Origin: Chloranthus sessilifolius | Taxonomy: Eukaryota > Streptophyta > Magnoliopsida > Chloranthales > Chloranthaceae | DNA length: 64,000 nt | Reading direction: 5' to 3' | NCBI GenBank assembly: GCA_021018995.1 | Contig: CM037592.1 | Span: 77,503,301-77,567,300, forward strand | Part shown: one piece after another, positions 10,365 through 21,222 of the stretch | Layout of the letters: every line of letters starts with the position of its first letter | How positions within the stretch are numbered: the stretch's first letter is position 1 | Notes under the pieces: generated by a model | Told to the model about the DNA's origin: nothing | The model's input: the letters and a program-made list of their open reading frames with translations, nothing else | Database searches by the model: none | Position numbers and translations under genes: made by a program

Positions 10365-11864
10365 GTTAGCGGCCTAGCTCACTCTTCAATGCACTAATCT
10401 CAGCATGAAGGTCATCTTCCCGGACATTCCACTCAGTCAGCTAGCGACCATGCAGGCTCTTATACCTCTTCCGAGAAGAGTCGGCGGCTCCAAAAGTGAT
10501 GCTCAATGATCCCTTCAAACGGAGGACCTTGCTCTCTGCTGTTTCTGCTATAACCTTTTCATGTGCCAAAAGTTCTTGCAGGACCCTCTTCTCATCCACC
10601 AGTAGCTCAATGCGGGCTCGGAGTGCTGTCTCTTTCTTTGGCCAGGGGCCTCCAGTGTCAATGATCTCTGATGAATCTGGACCGTCAGCAGCAGGCCGCT
10701 CAGTCAACAGCTAGACTTTGTACTCAGGAGAAGCCTGAACTGAATCTCCATGCTCGATATCACACATCAACGTCGACTAATGCAACTCCCAAAGAGCATA
10801 AATTTGATCTATGTTTTTAGAGGACCCCCTAGAAAAGATCAAATCATATAAAGGGGGTTTGGCCTCACAAGGCACCTACTGAGAGCAGCAGAATTGACGT
10901 AACACTCGGAATGCGAAGTAAAAGGTGCTGCTAGCCAATCCTAGGAGGGTGATGCCCTCATGGTCTCTAGAGCGAACTACTGGGAAGGTCCGGTCCAACC
11001 AAGGACGCCTCCATGTCAGCTCAGCATTAGTCAACCAAAGTTTCAGAGCTGACACATCGCCCTATGGAAGCAAATGTCACCTACCCAGAAAGCACTGAGC
11101 AGCCTCACCTCGAGCAATATAAAAGTGGGGCACAGGCCCCAAGATAGCGAGGTGCTCACCCAACCAGACTTGAAGCAACAAGGGGCACCCCCGAAGGCCC
11201 TCCACCTTGCCCAAAGCAAATGAATCAAGGCCTCGATATAGCTCGGCGAGCACCAAATGCATCATGGATTGGCCCGCCTCTAGCTCTGTCAAAACGTCAC
11301 AAATTATCAATGAGAAGCTCTCCCCCCAGTAAAGAAGAGGATTTTAGAGATGAGACCGAGTGCTAGAGCTTTCACGTTAAAAATATTCCTAACCGGCAAT
11401 CTTCGGAGACTTTCGTCACCAAAAAGTTCTTTGAGGAATTTTAGCGAACACCTTGTGGGCCCCCCAATGAGACTTTTCTCATACTCAAGTTTCTTCAAAC
11501 TGAGAGTAAGGCGAACAGATTTGGAGTAGCCCGGCCGAGGCTTGACTCTTGCAAGGCCCCTATGAAGCTTCAGGCCAGACATATTGGATAGCTCCTCAAG
11601 GGTTGGGGTTAGCTCCCGCTTCCTAAAATAGAATACATGGGAATTCACATCCCAAAATGAAGCGGCAGCGAAAAGGAGTTCCCACCGTGGAGGAACCTCT
11701 AGAAAGGAAGGAAGGCGAGATAGCCCAAGGCGCTCCAAGTCAGTGAGCTCACTCTCATTCAAGCTCCCAAATCAGGCTGTTAGAAATTTGGGCCCCAAGC
11801 CCAAGGAAGGGGATAAATTGTCTCCAGGCCCTCCACGTAAGGAAGGATTAGAAAGCGGGTCCAT
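10365..11864 (-). pseudogene. Antisense DUF7745-like plant protein gene (element A)
   Basis: From an ATG at 11864 the frame reads MDPLSNPSLRGGPGDNL, crosses one TGA (11770-11772) and continues with WELLFAAASFWDVNSHVFYF and KRELTPTLEEL, then after a frameshift near 11310 LAELYRGLD, GCPLLLQVWLGEHL and LTWRRPWLD. These blocks and their order resemble the plant DUF7745 family (typically an FWD block, then VPTIEEY, LAETFRSL, GCAQLLxIWF, WRAPWM and LALRQYG). The C-terminal part (10365-10710) is a charged coiled coil ending at a TAA at 10365-10367, with a TAG at 10441. Total length of about 500 codons is close to the family size. Function unknown. Promoter-like sequence lies at 11996-12199. The family call is from memory of conserved blocks. 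Confidence 0.5.
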
Positions 11865-11994
11865 GAACGTACAAAGATCTTCTGAGAAGACAAAAATCAA
11901 TGTATGGTGATGAACCTGCCTTGGAAAAGCTAGAGCAAAAAGAACCGGTCAAAAGGGCCAAGACAAGAAAAAAAAGTGATTTTTGGACTAACTC

Positions 11995-12199
11995 GGGTAT
12001 ATAAGGACCCACTGCTCCCCAGGTTAAACAGGGCGCAACTATTAGTTGCGCCAGTGTTTTTCTCCCCCAGGTTGAGCCTAGCGTAACTATTAATTATGCC
12101 AGCACATTTTGGTCCCCATTTATGCCTGGCGCAACTAATAGTTGCGCCAGTACATATTTTCTGGGATTTCAACCTGGCGCAACTAATAGTTGCGCCACA
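11995..12199 (-). promoter_or_regulatory. Palindrome array plus TATA box, promoter of the antisense DUF7745-like gene
   Basis: Four copies of the 25-bp palindrome begin near 12031, 12078, 12126 and 12174, a pitch of about 48 bp; the second is degenerate. On the - strand the copy nearest the gene is followed about 25 bp later by TTATATA (around 11997-12004), then about 130 bp later by the ATG at 11864. This spacing fits a promoter with a start site near 11970. The same palindrome clusters occur in the LTRs. Confidence 0.6.
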
Positions 12200-12539
12200 C
12201 TACAATCCCCCTCTTCAGCCATCCCAGTACCTAGCTGTGGGGAGTTACACCGCTTTTGTTTTTTTCACACACCTCCTTTCACTAACAGTTTGGCAATTAT
12301 TTTGCTTATTCATATGCAGGACTGATCCTATATCAAAGCATACGCCCAATGAGTCGCTTTCTGAGAACATTTTGGGCAAACACATCGAAGAGTTCATGGC
12401 ATAAAATCAAAGCAGAAATTCTAAAAATATTTTCCAAAAATAATGATCCAAAGTATCACATCAACCATCCCCAAAATGATTAAACAAACCCAAATCGAAT
12501 TCCAAAGAGTACTGAGTTTTCAAAATAAAAACTAAAAGC
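12200..12539 (-). other. Spacer between the two antisense genes (element A)
   Basis: This holds the presumed 3' untranslated sequence of the PMD gene (stop at 12540) and the far-upstream region of the DUF7745-like gene. No ORF with recognisable content. A GTGATACTT block around 12446-12456 (- strand) resembles the sequence that follows the 3' hairpins in element C. Confidence 0.4.
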
Positions 12540-15004
12540 CTATTCCTTGCTCGTGCCCTTTGATTTCTTACGACGGCGAGAGGAGCACTGGAAGGCCTGA
12601 ATGTCCCCCACCCTGGACCACGCCTGCGAGATCCTACTGAGTAAAGAATGCGACTCCTTAGCACGAGCACGTTGCAGGGCACAGTCAAAGTCAAGAGTTA
12701 GGGTCAATTAAGGGACAAATGATAATGAAATGAATGAGAGGAGTAGAGCAGCAAGGTACTCACCGTCTCCACCTCCCTAAGCTCTGCAAGATGACGATGA
12801 TACTCTGCATATTCCATGGTCGAGTTGAAATCCTACGTTTAGAATGATATAACATCAATTATCAGGGCAATCTTAAAGCATGTACAATAGGAGGCTGAAA
12901 CGGAAGGAGATTGGGTCGTCAGTAGACTTACCCTTGGAACCACCTCAGGAGGAGGGACACGGGCTGCCTCAACAGAAAGTCGTGCTTGTCGATCAACGTC
13001 CACACAGAGGCCCGAAAGGAAGCTGTCATCCAGGCGTCGGAAGGTCCCATAGACCACAGGTGGATCGCCACCAGGGATACTAGCATGAGAGGTACCCGAT
13101 GGACCAGCACCTGAGGAGCCCTCGCCCGAGGGACCCACACCAGAAGGGTCAGCATCGAAGGGATCTTCCCCTGACATATCAACTGCACCCGTCCCGCCTT
13201 CACCATCCGAATCATCCCCTGGAGCAAACTATGAACAGAACGAAGATTCACTTAGAAGGAATGAAGGGCCGAACTAAAGTATAAAGGGAACTAATCAAAG
13301 CTAAGAAGAATTACTTGAACGAGTGGGCTGCCGAACGCAAGAAAATTGGCGCTAGGTACAAAGCGCGACAAGATAAACCGGTATGGCAGGCACTCGTACT
13401 AAAGATGATAGTCCCCGGGCACATGGAGAGCATGGATGGGAAGCCCATTGTTGGAGAAGGCCATGATAAGCTCCTCGATACTGCTAGCGGGATACCAAAC
13501 ATCCGTCAGAGGGTCCACAGGTATGGCATAATAACCCTAGAATTGGTGCACGACTCGCTCCCCCAGATAATAGAATTTGGCCCATGCTCCATAGAAGAAA
13601 ATGATGCGGTGATTGTTAAATAGGCGGGAAGCACCTATAGCTACTCGGTCCCAGAAGGGGGATGCAAGGTACGGGTCAGGGAGGATCTGCCTAAGTCAAA
13701 AGAAAAAAGAGAGAATCCAAGCAGTTAGCACATCTGTAAAAGGGGATTCCCGAGCTAAGAACAAACAAAGTTGAAAGAGAGTTTCACCTGCTCAGGAACC
13801 ATCAAGTCGAGTTGGGACCTCAGACCTGTCTCCAAGTGCTTTAAACCCACATCATGGTGCCAGGCCTGATTCCAGTTGTTGAGGAGGGGATAGGTGAGCA
13901 CCTCTGAGAAAAGAAGTGGGCGCCGAAGGTGAAAGTGATGGTATCCCCATACCTGAAAAGGGGGGCATTGCACAAGAGCGGGTCAGTAGCGTATATGGAT
14001 CATTAAAAAAAAATGGCAAAGACAAAGGAATGAGGAATTACCTCCAGGGCGGCCCAAAATCCAACAGCAGACTTTGAATCCTTGGTCGTGACCCAAGACA
14101 AATTATACATCAGCCATGCATACCCTGCCCCTCCCCAGTCATACCTGTGGACGTCACCCCAGTTGTCCATCACACTCAGCAGGGCTAGGCTGACTCGGCC
14201 ACCCCTCGCATTGGTGAAAAGGGTCTTGCCAAGCAGGACTAAGAGAGTAATGCGGGCTAGGACGATCGCCCACTCTGGCGTGATGTAGAGCACCCTGTCT
14301 GGCTGACCTAGATCCACTAACTCATCAGGTGTATAAAGTGAGGTTAGCCAAGACATCTTAACCTCGGTGCCATGTGTCTGCCCGCGAGGAGGATAGGCCC
14401 TAATCAATCGAATGATGCCCTCTTGACTCGACACCGTGAGATTAGATAATGGTATCCCCCCTATCCTGATGCCGGTAATCGTGACCCAGTCGACGGGTGT
14501 CAAAGTCATCTCTGCATATGGCATGTGAAAGGTCATCGTCTCGGGGCAAAGCTGTTCAATCAGATCTTTTAGATAGGCAGCGTCGGCCCTCATGGCGGGG
14601 CAAGATAGAAATTCTCTGAAGCCCACCTGTGCCAGGAGGACCTTTACCAAGGGAGGGATGTAGAGGTAGAACTCGTGAAAGTTGAGCCACCCCCCGCGAA
14701 ACGCAATGTTGGGCAGGTCTTGCACCCAAGAAAATGCGCATCAGACCACAGAGGCAAAGCAAAAAAATAAACTGCACAATGGAAATAAATTGAACCTCTC
14801 TTTTACCTTGCTCGCAATCTCGAAATTTGAAATGTGGGTATGTTGTTGGTGAAGGAGGCCGACTCGGGCGGCCTCGCCCCGCATCTTGAGCCATGGGCCT
14901 GCTCTCCGATCTACCCAGGTGAACTGCTCCCCCCGTGGGCCGTACACTATCTCAGGCCCCTCCTCGTGGCCCTCCTCAGGAATATGCTCACCCTCGCCTG
15001 ACAT
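12540..15004 (-). pseudogene. Antisense plant mobile domain (PMD) gene, 7 exons (element A)
   Basis: PMD proteins occur in plant genomes (MAIN/MAIL1 family, roles in silencing) and inside transposons. Likely exons on the - strand: 15004-14807 (start MSGEGEHIPEEG), 14718-14042, 13952-13788, 13690-13315, 13228-12932, 12832-12764, and a last one ending at a TAG at 12540-12542. Exon 2 carries the diagnostic blocks PETMTFHMPYAEMTLTPVDW, ITGIRIGGIPL, VLLGKTLFTN and WGGAGYAWLMYNLSW. Exon 3 starts VWGYHHFHLRRP. The tail is acidic, then charged and helical. Donors GTAAAA, GTAATT, GTGAAA, GTAAGT and GTGAGT, with mostly polypyrimidine-AG acceptors, support splicing. Exon 4 has two TAG codons, the exon 1/2 phase does not match, and I found no acceptor for the last exon, so the copy is dead. 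Confidence 0.7.
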
Positions 15005-15759
15005 GTTGGGGCAGCAAAAGGCAACCACATTAGAATAGATCAGTGGTAAAGGACAGTTTTTGTGCTACATACCAAGGGAAGGTAAGTATGCTTACCCTCT
15101 CGCTGTTCATGATCAGGAAGTAAAGATGCACACATACATAGGCAAAAAAAAAAAGAGCACAAAAAAAAAACAACAAAATCCCTTTTGGGTTGAAAATGCA
15201 AAAAAAAAAATCCCCTCCGTTCTATCTTAGAATGTAAAGAAAAAAATAACAATAATAACAATAATAATAAAATAAACCCCCCTTTCTTTTATGTTTAAAA
15301 ATAAAAGCCATTTAAAAAAAAAAAATCGTCATCAAAACCAAAGGATCCTTCCTTTATGCCAAAAAAGGGGGGTTTTAGATAAAGCAAACAAAAAAATCCT
15401 TTTCTTCATGGTTCATAAAATCAAAAACACAAATAAACTCCTTCAAAAAAAATCCCTCCCTTTATGTCCATAAAAAAAAAATCCTCTTTTACAAAAAAAA
15501 AAAACTAAAACCAAAAAATATATATAAATCAATGCCTTAGTTTTCAAACAATAAAATTTTTAAAGGCAAAATCCTTTTCCTTAATTACGTATAAGAAAGA
15601 AAATCGAAAACAAATTCCCTTGATTAGTTTTCAATATATATAGGAACCAAAAATTGTTTTTTATTAACCTTTAAAAAAGAAACAAAAAAACAAACAAAAT
15701 TTTTCCCTTTTTCTAAATAGTATCCTTGCTTGGTATTCAAGAAAAAAACAAAGAAAACC
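15005..15759 (-). other. 5' non-coding/intron region of the antisense PMD gene
   Basis: A/T-rich with many runs of A and repeated blocks of the type AAAATCCCTCCCTTTATG (15290-15560). On the - strand a donor-like GAGAGG|GTAAGC lies near 15094, so a short untranslated exon may precede the ATG at 15004. No coding content seen. Confidence 0.4.
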
Positions 15760-16481
15760 TGTGACAGCCTGACTTTTCCCCTTCTCGAAAATGGGAAAGG
15801 TCGTGCCGTCGGATCACCTAACATGATCTTGTCATACAAGGGCATTGTGTACAAAGTGTTATATATGCGGAAGCGAATTTAATTAACTCTGATACGAAGA
15901 AATATGACAACAACTGATATCCATTCCTTTATCTAAAGTAGTAAATTAAATAGGAAATATAAACAGAAAATATACTTGAAGTAGTAAACTATCTTAATTC
16001 ATACTGTTGTTATACATGTTTAAAATCACTACTCTCTCTCTCTCTCTAAAACCTCTCAAGGAAAGAAGTCCTCAGCAGAACCTTCCTCCTCGTCCTCCTC
16101 AGGCTGGTAAGTAGGAACAGCCTCGTGCTCAGGGTCTTGAACAGTATCTGCAGCTAAGACATAAAGTCATAGGATGAGCTATCATCAAAGCTCAGTAGGG
16201 ACAATTAAGATGCTAATTTATATAAGAGATTATTAATTCATATCTAGATGCAAAAATAAAACGAAGCACATGTCATCTTATATTATGTCTATTCTAGCAT
16301 CAATATATCCTAGCAGTAAATCACAGACAAGTACTAATTCATGCAATTATTGTATCATGCTGACAATGCTGACATACTCATGCTAACATGTTCATGCTGA
16401 CCAAATATGAGTACTGACAAGGAAATCATGCGGGATAATATCAAGGAATCATGCTGAAACCAGACATGTAAAAGGACAAGA

Positions 16482-16680
16482 AAATCAAGCTCCCGAGTAG
16501 CGGGATCACTTGTCTCCCGAGTTAGCGGGATCACTTGGACTGAGATATTAAGCCCCTGAGCAAGGTTAACAGGGTCACTTGACTCAATAAATCAAGCCCT
16601 TGAGCTATGTTAGCAAGGTCACTTGAGACGAGACTGGTCAAGCCCCTGAGCTAAGTTAGCAGGGTCACTTGGCTGAATCC
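16482..16680. repeat. Tandem repeat, units of about 30-55 bp
   Basis: Five units share the pattern CCYGAGnnnGTTAGCnGGGTCACTTG. The first two are short (CCCGAGTAGCGGGATCACTT); the next three are longer, each beginning AAGCCC and ending GGTCACTTGR. Non-coding. Variation in length suggests slippage followed by divergence. Confidence 0.7.
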
Positions 16681-17680
16681 AAAGCAAGCGAGTGTCAAGA
16701 CGAGATCATGTACGAGATTCAAGTATGCGAGAACATCATACACATATATACCTCAAGTATGCTACATCATGTAATAACTCAAAAGTGTCTCAAAGCTTGC
16801 CTAGCATAACTGAGCTTCATATGCTTGTACATAACGAAAACTAGCATACTCAACAATAACATAGTATGTTTATATCCGTTTATTCCATAAAATTGAGCTA
16901 ATACTTTATTAAAGCTGAATTATTAAATGAACATAACCAAAACTAACATAGCATGGTCATCGTATTTACTTTTTAGTAAAATTGAGCTCGCAATTATCAA
17001 AGCTTAATTTTCAAAACTATCCTATCACATCTGAACTCTCAAAGCTGAACGATCAAGCTAACATATTCAAATTGACATTGCATGGCCATATAACTTCATC
17101 CATTTTCAAGACTAGTATATCGATTTCAAAATCAGATATTACATCAGATAGTACATCGGAACACATATCTCATCAATGATATCAATCACTTGATGAACAG
17201 AACTATCATATTTTATGGTACTAGCATATTCATTCTTAATTTAAACTGAACTGAACTCCTAGTAATGTCTCTATCATTATTCATGCCAAAACTAATATGC
17301 GTATAGGTCTACATATGCTCATGTCAATATCTTGCTTAACTAGACGAGAATCAGAACATACCATATAAATTAGAAAGGTAATTTCCCTACCTTAAGATCA
17401 AGCCTGTGCGTTACATTTTATACTTTGCATTTGCATTCATGTGATCACACGCATCCAAGCTAAGTCATCGGCACGAGCGTGTCATGTGCACCAAGTATTT
17501 AAGTCATTGACGTATAGATTGGTTTTAGTATAGTTTAATGGCTTCCAAGGTCATTATAGACCTTATATAAGTCTCCTAGATGGGTCTTACTCATAGGAGT
17601 TAAGGCCTTAAACACATAGACATCATTCATATCAGCACAAAGCATAAACAAGGCCCAGAAATAGGGTTGCCACCATAAGT

Positions 17681-17950
17681 AATAGGGGTTGCCGCGGCAA
17701 GCTCTTCTGTTGAGGACCTTGTCACGACTTGACACCAAATTTTGACCCTTTAAACGTTACATTCAGGAATTTATTAAAACACGAAAGTTGTAGGGCTCGT
17801 TGTCCCCTTTCCAACACATCAAGAATCGTGCCATTTGAAGTTTGGGGTTAAACGTTATAACGAAAATACGGACCAAAGGTCTGAGCACACTGTTGTCGCG
17901 GCAAGCCTGAGTATCTTGCCGCGGCAAGCCTGTAAAGTTGCCGCTGCAAG
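17681..17950. repeat. Palindrome cluster CTTGCCGCGGCAAG
   Basis: A 14-bp perfect palindrome CTTGCCGCGGCAAG occurs near 17912, with close variants near 17687, 17893 and 17935. The last three are about 21 bp apart. The sequence is G/C-rich in an otherwise A/T-rich region. No coding frame explains it. Confidence 0.6.
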
Positions 17951-18739
17951 TCTATCAAGCCAGGCTTGCCAGGGTATTTTCTGCTCTACTTTGGCTTCTT
18001 TTAACATAGGCAATTGGCTGGTTATTCATATATATATTTCATATATATATATATTGCATAGAAAATTAGATTTTTTTATTTGTTTTTGTGCGAAATTTTT
18101 GGTGTATTTCTATAAGAAAGATGGGTTTTGAAACCCATTGCAACCTGTGCTTCATTGTGCTGCTGATTTGGTCTCAGAGAATCGACACCACAGACTGATA
18201 CTTTATCATCAAGTATGTTCGTTGTTCGTTGTATCTTTTGGTGGACTTGTGATTACGATAATGCCGAACGTGTGTCGGTGTCGAGTTCATCGAGTTCGTG
18301 AGAATGAAGGCCGCAATGAACTCTTCGCGACCCAGTGACTACCTTCGCACTCCTCGCGATTAAATTACAAGTCACCTTCATTGAATTTATGGGATTTTAA
18401 GTTGAGCATCGATGTTTCTTGGCTGTGGTTTTACAGAATTTGCAGTAAGGTTTGAAGGAGGAAGAAGAATGCGTGTGGGGGTTTCATCTCGTTTGCACTT
18501 GGCGTGCATGGGATTAGAGGGTGACTCATAGCTACGTGGAGTCAAATGGTGAACTTAAAACATCTTATAAGCTGTTAATGGCTGGGGCTTTGTGTAAAGC
18601 CGGCTTTTGGTTTGAATTTGTATAGGCATGTAACTTATATGCATATAAGCCAAAAGGGAATAATAGAAACTGGCATATAAATCCTATACACTCCTCAAGT
18701 GTATTAGTACTTTTAGACCTTTATTAATTGTGTATATGG

Positions 18740-18821
18740 TTGCCTCAAGCGCTGAGGCAACATACATTACTTGCCTCAGGAGCTGAGGCAACCACTAGGC
18801 TTGCCTCAGATGCTGAGGCAA
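18740..18821. repeat. Three-copy palindrome array TTGCCTCA-n5-TGAGGCAA
   Basis: Copies at 18740-18760, 18771-18791 and 18801-18821, with a pitch of 30-31 bp. The arms TTGCCTCA and TGAGGCAA are perfect in all three while the five loop bases vary (AGCGC, GGAGC, GATGC). Conserved arms with a free loop indicate selection on the inverted repeat, either as dimer binding sites or as RNA hairpins. Confidence 0.7.
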
Positions 18822-19258
18822 CGCTTTTGTTTGCTTGATTTTGGTTAAATGGGTAAGAACATTATGTGTCACACATGCCGATGCATTATTTCGACAATGC
18901 GTGAAGAGCTATTTTGTTTTAATTCTTTTTTTTTTTTCTTTTACAAAAACAAATTCTCATTATTGGGTGACATAGATAGTGTGACTTATCAAGTGAAGTA
19001 TAGTTTTGTCAACTGTTCCAAAACCCCTTTTCTAAGCACCACTAAACACATAAATAAAAATTATTATTGTTTACAAATATTAGTAAAACCCATAAAACCA
19101 CAAAAAAAAGGGGCATTATTAAGGAAAAACCATTCACACATCATCAATCAACATGCTTACAATGGAAATAAACTATTTTTCATCTAGGAATGCAAGATCA
19201 TGATCATATTTGCAAGAAAAAGCAAGAAAATCAAAGAAAATAGGTGTTAAATGGTTAC

Positions 19259-19450
19259 CTCTTAGAAGGAAAAGGGTCTTTGATCTAGCGTGAGCCGACG
19301 ATCGATCCACACAAGCAAAGCAACGACAACGGCAATGGGGCATGCGTAGAGGCAATGTAAAGGAACCCTAGGAGGGGGGCGGTTTTCAGTTTCAAAGAAG
19401 AGGGAGGGGGAGAAAATTTTGAAATAAAGCCCCCCAGCCCGAACTTGGGC
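19259..19450 (-). other. Probable first (5' untranslated) exon of the antisense PMD gene
   Basis: Downstream (- strand) of the TATA-like TTTAAATA at 19452-19459 the sequence runs about 190 bases to a good donor, CTAAGAG|GTAACC (exon end 19259). No coding frame matching the PMD is seen, so this would be an untranslated exon whose intron extends to the coding exons at 15004 and now contains insertion E. The link between promoter and gene is inferred from position and direction. Confidence 0.4.
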
Positions 19451-19632
19451 TATTTAAATTCCCCCAGCCAAGCCTGGCGCAACTAATAGTTGCGCCAGAC
19501 AAAATGTTTCCCACCTTTTTCTTGGCGCAACTAATAGTTGTGCCAGGCTATTTTGAGGCCCCTACTGGCCTGGCGCAACTAATAGTTGCGCCAGACACTT
19601 AGGCCGGGTCTTAGGCCTGGTATGCGCCAGAT
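19451..19632 (-). promoter_or_regulatory. Palindrome array plus TATA-like box, probable promoter of the antisense PMD gene
   Basis: Palindrome copies begin near 19473, 19522 and 19570, with a partial fourth near 19617, again at about 48-bp pitch. On the - strand the last copy is followed within about 15-20 bp by TTTAAATA at 19452-19459. The arrangement copies that at 11995-12199, which argues that both are promoters of the same regulatory class. Confidence 0.55.
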
Positions 19633-21207
19633 GGGAAGACCAGTCCCCCCACTCTTTTTATTTATTCTGTCGCTCCCGGCAGATGCACGCGCTCCCAAGG
19701 CGGCATTTCGATCATCCTTCAACTTGCTAAGAGAGCCATGCTAAAATAAAAGTAGATCGAGATCAATGAGCACCCCGGTCCTACACAGGAAAATATAAAG
19801 AAAAATCTAAAAAAAATTCTCACAGAGAAGCCGGAAGTATTCACAAGAAAAATCCACATAAAATAATAGCTTCAAAAATTCCAAAAAAATCGCAAAAAAT
19901 AACAGTTGAAATTTTTTTAAAAAATTGCATAAAATGATAAAAAAATCAAAAACAGGTTTGTATTCCCCACAGAGACGCACAAGCGTAAGGCGGTAAAATA
20001 TCAATATTTTATCCGCAATGCAGTTGTGCCATACTAAAGTCCTGAGTCAGAGGTTCCCCTCAGATTTTTGGATCCTACTTTAAGGAAGGAGCAACAGTGT
20101 CGGTCTCGGTCAAACAGTCAATGTTTCGATCGAGTCGACTCCACGGCTAAATCTTTGTGATGAGTGTTCTGTTTTGGATTCATGTGAACTTAAGTGTCTT
20201 AAGCTTCAGATTCTTCATTGGAAAAGGTCAATCATTGGTTGAGACCAACATGTTGAGAATGAGATTACGTGTCAATCAAATTATGTACAATCATGCATTC
20301 AGAAGGGTTCATTTCCCTTTTTATTTTTTGCAGGCTTAAAACCTGTATGGGCAGCGGTATCCCTGGAAAGTGTATGCCATACATCTGGGTATCCTTATGA
20401 TGGTCATTTATTCTCGTAAATTATACCCGGGCGGGTCTTTGTCGGGGCTTCCATCACCTTTGTTGTTGCTTATTACCCCTGATGGGTGCATGATTATACA
20501 TAGTTAATTGATGTGTATGATCATTGTCAGTAGAGACTAGGATTGGAGGTCCCTTCATGGAGATACCATAATATTTGGTTGGATCTGTTCAAGGTAATCA
20601 AAGCTGGATGCTCTAGGCCATGTTAATCTAAAGAATGCTTTCGAAAACGACAAGCACTACTAAAAAGCGTTGTGACATCTATTCACTTTGCTCGGGCAGT
20701 CATGCTAAATAAACTTCGGGGTCGATGGGTTCGCCCAAAGACCTCGAACCCTGCTTTCAGCAGGGGCACCCGTAAACAGTCAGATGGGGCCATCAAATGC
20801 CTCATAGGATTGAACGCAAACTGTGGAGCCTTGTGTATGCTTACTTCGTGCCTATCTTTGAATATGGGTCGATCCCCCCTTTTTTTACTCACAAAATTGT
20901 TGCATTCAGAATGAATTTTAAAACATAGGATACCTTCAAAATCATCTCGAGAAGTAAATATCTTTCCCGACTATAGGGAGTTCACAACTCATTCCACCTC
21001 GATTATGCCCAATAATGTCGTTAAGCGCTTGGGAACCGATTACCTCGAGAAACGAATGTTTAGCCTGACATCCAGTTCTTTCATTTTCTCACTGTGTTAC
21101 TCATATGATGTTTGAAGTTCATTCTGAATGTAGCGGACCCATCAGTAATGCCTTGGGCCTCTTCGGATGTCTCTTTTCTTTGGCATTCGATCATTAGTGA
21201 TTGGATG
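19633..21207 (+). other. 3' non-coding region of element A before the polypurine tract
   Basis: From about 19960 this aligns with 57670-58958 of B. It has no credible ORF. A hairpin-like block lies at 19975-20030 (GGTAAAAT facing ATTTTATC, with outer CACAGAGACGC and GCAGTTGTG), the single-copy version of the duplicated block at 57240-57760 in B. The left part (19633-19960) is A-rich with no B counterpart that I can see. Confidence 0.5.
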
Positions 21208-21222
21208 CCAAAGAGGGGCATC
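21208..21222 (+). promoter_or_regulatory. Polypurine tract of element A
   Basis: CAAAGAGGGGCATC lies directly before the TG of the 3' LTR. RNase H-resistant purine tracts at this place prime plus-strand DNA synthesis. Element B has CAAAGAGGGGCATC at 58959-58972. Confidence 0.75.

Larger units (their letters stand above)
15760..19020. mobile_element. Putative LTR-type insertion E inside the PMD 5' intron
   Basis: The segment starts TGTGACAGCC, ends CTGTTCCA and is flanked by AAACC on both sides (15755-15759 and 19021-19025), which fits a retroelement with a 5-bp target duplication. Its sequence is unlike the flanks and is absent from B. It holds no gag-pol. It contains a (CT)n run, a tandem repeat (16482-16680) and two families of short palindromes (17681-17950 and 18740-18821), which would suit a solo LTR or a non-autonomous element. 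A 5-bp match can arise by chance, so the ends are tentative; an alternative right end is the TGTCACA at about 18865. Confidence 0.35.

Noticed and set aside
12031-12197. Regularly spaced palindromes as a CRISPR array
   Set aside because: The DNA is a plant retroelement, repeats are in clusters of four with related, non-unique spacers, and there are no cas genes. Repeated clusters in LTRs show promoter architecture instead.
15760-18871. Alternative right end of insertion E at TGTCACA (about 18865-18871), mirror of TGTGACA at its left end
   Set aside because: The next five bases (CATGC) do not match the left flank, while the end at 19020 gives an AAACC match. Both remain weak.
18849-19187. ORF of 112 codons on the + strand
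   Set aside because: Rich in Phe, Lys and Asn from A/T-rich DNA, crosses the presumed right end of insertion E, has no motif and no context.
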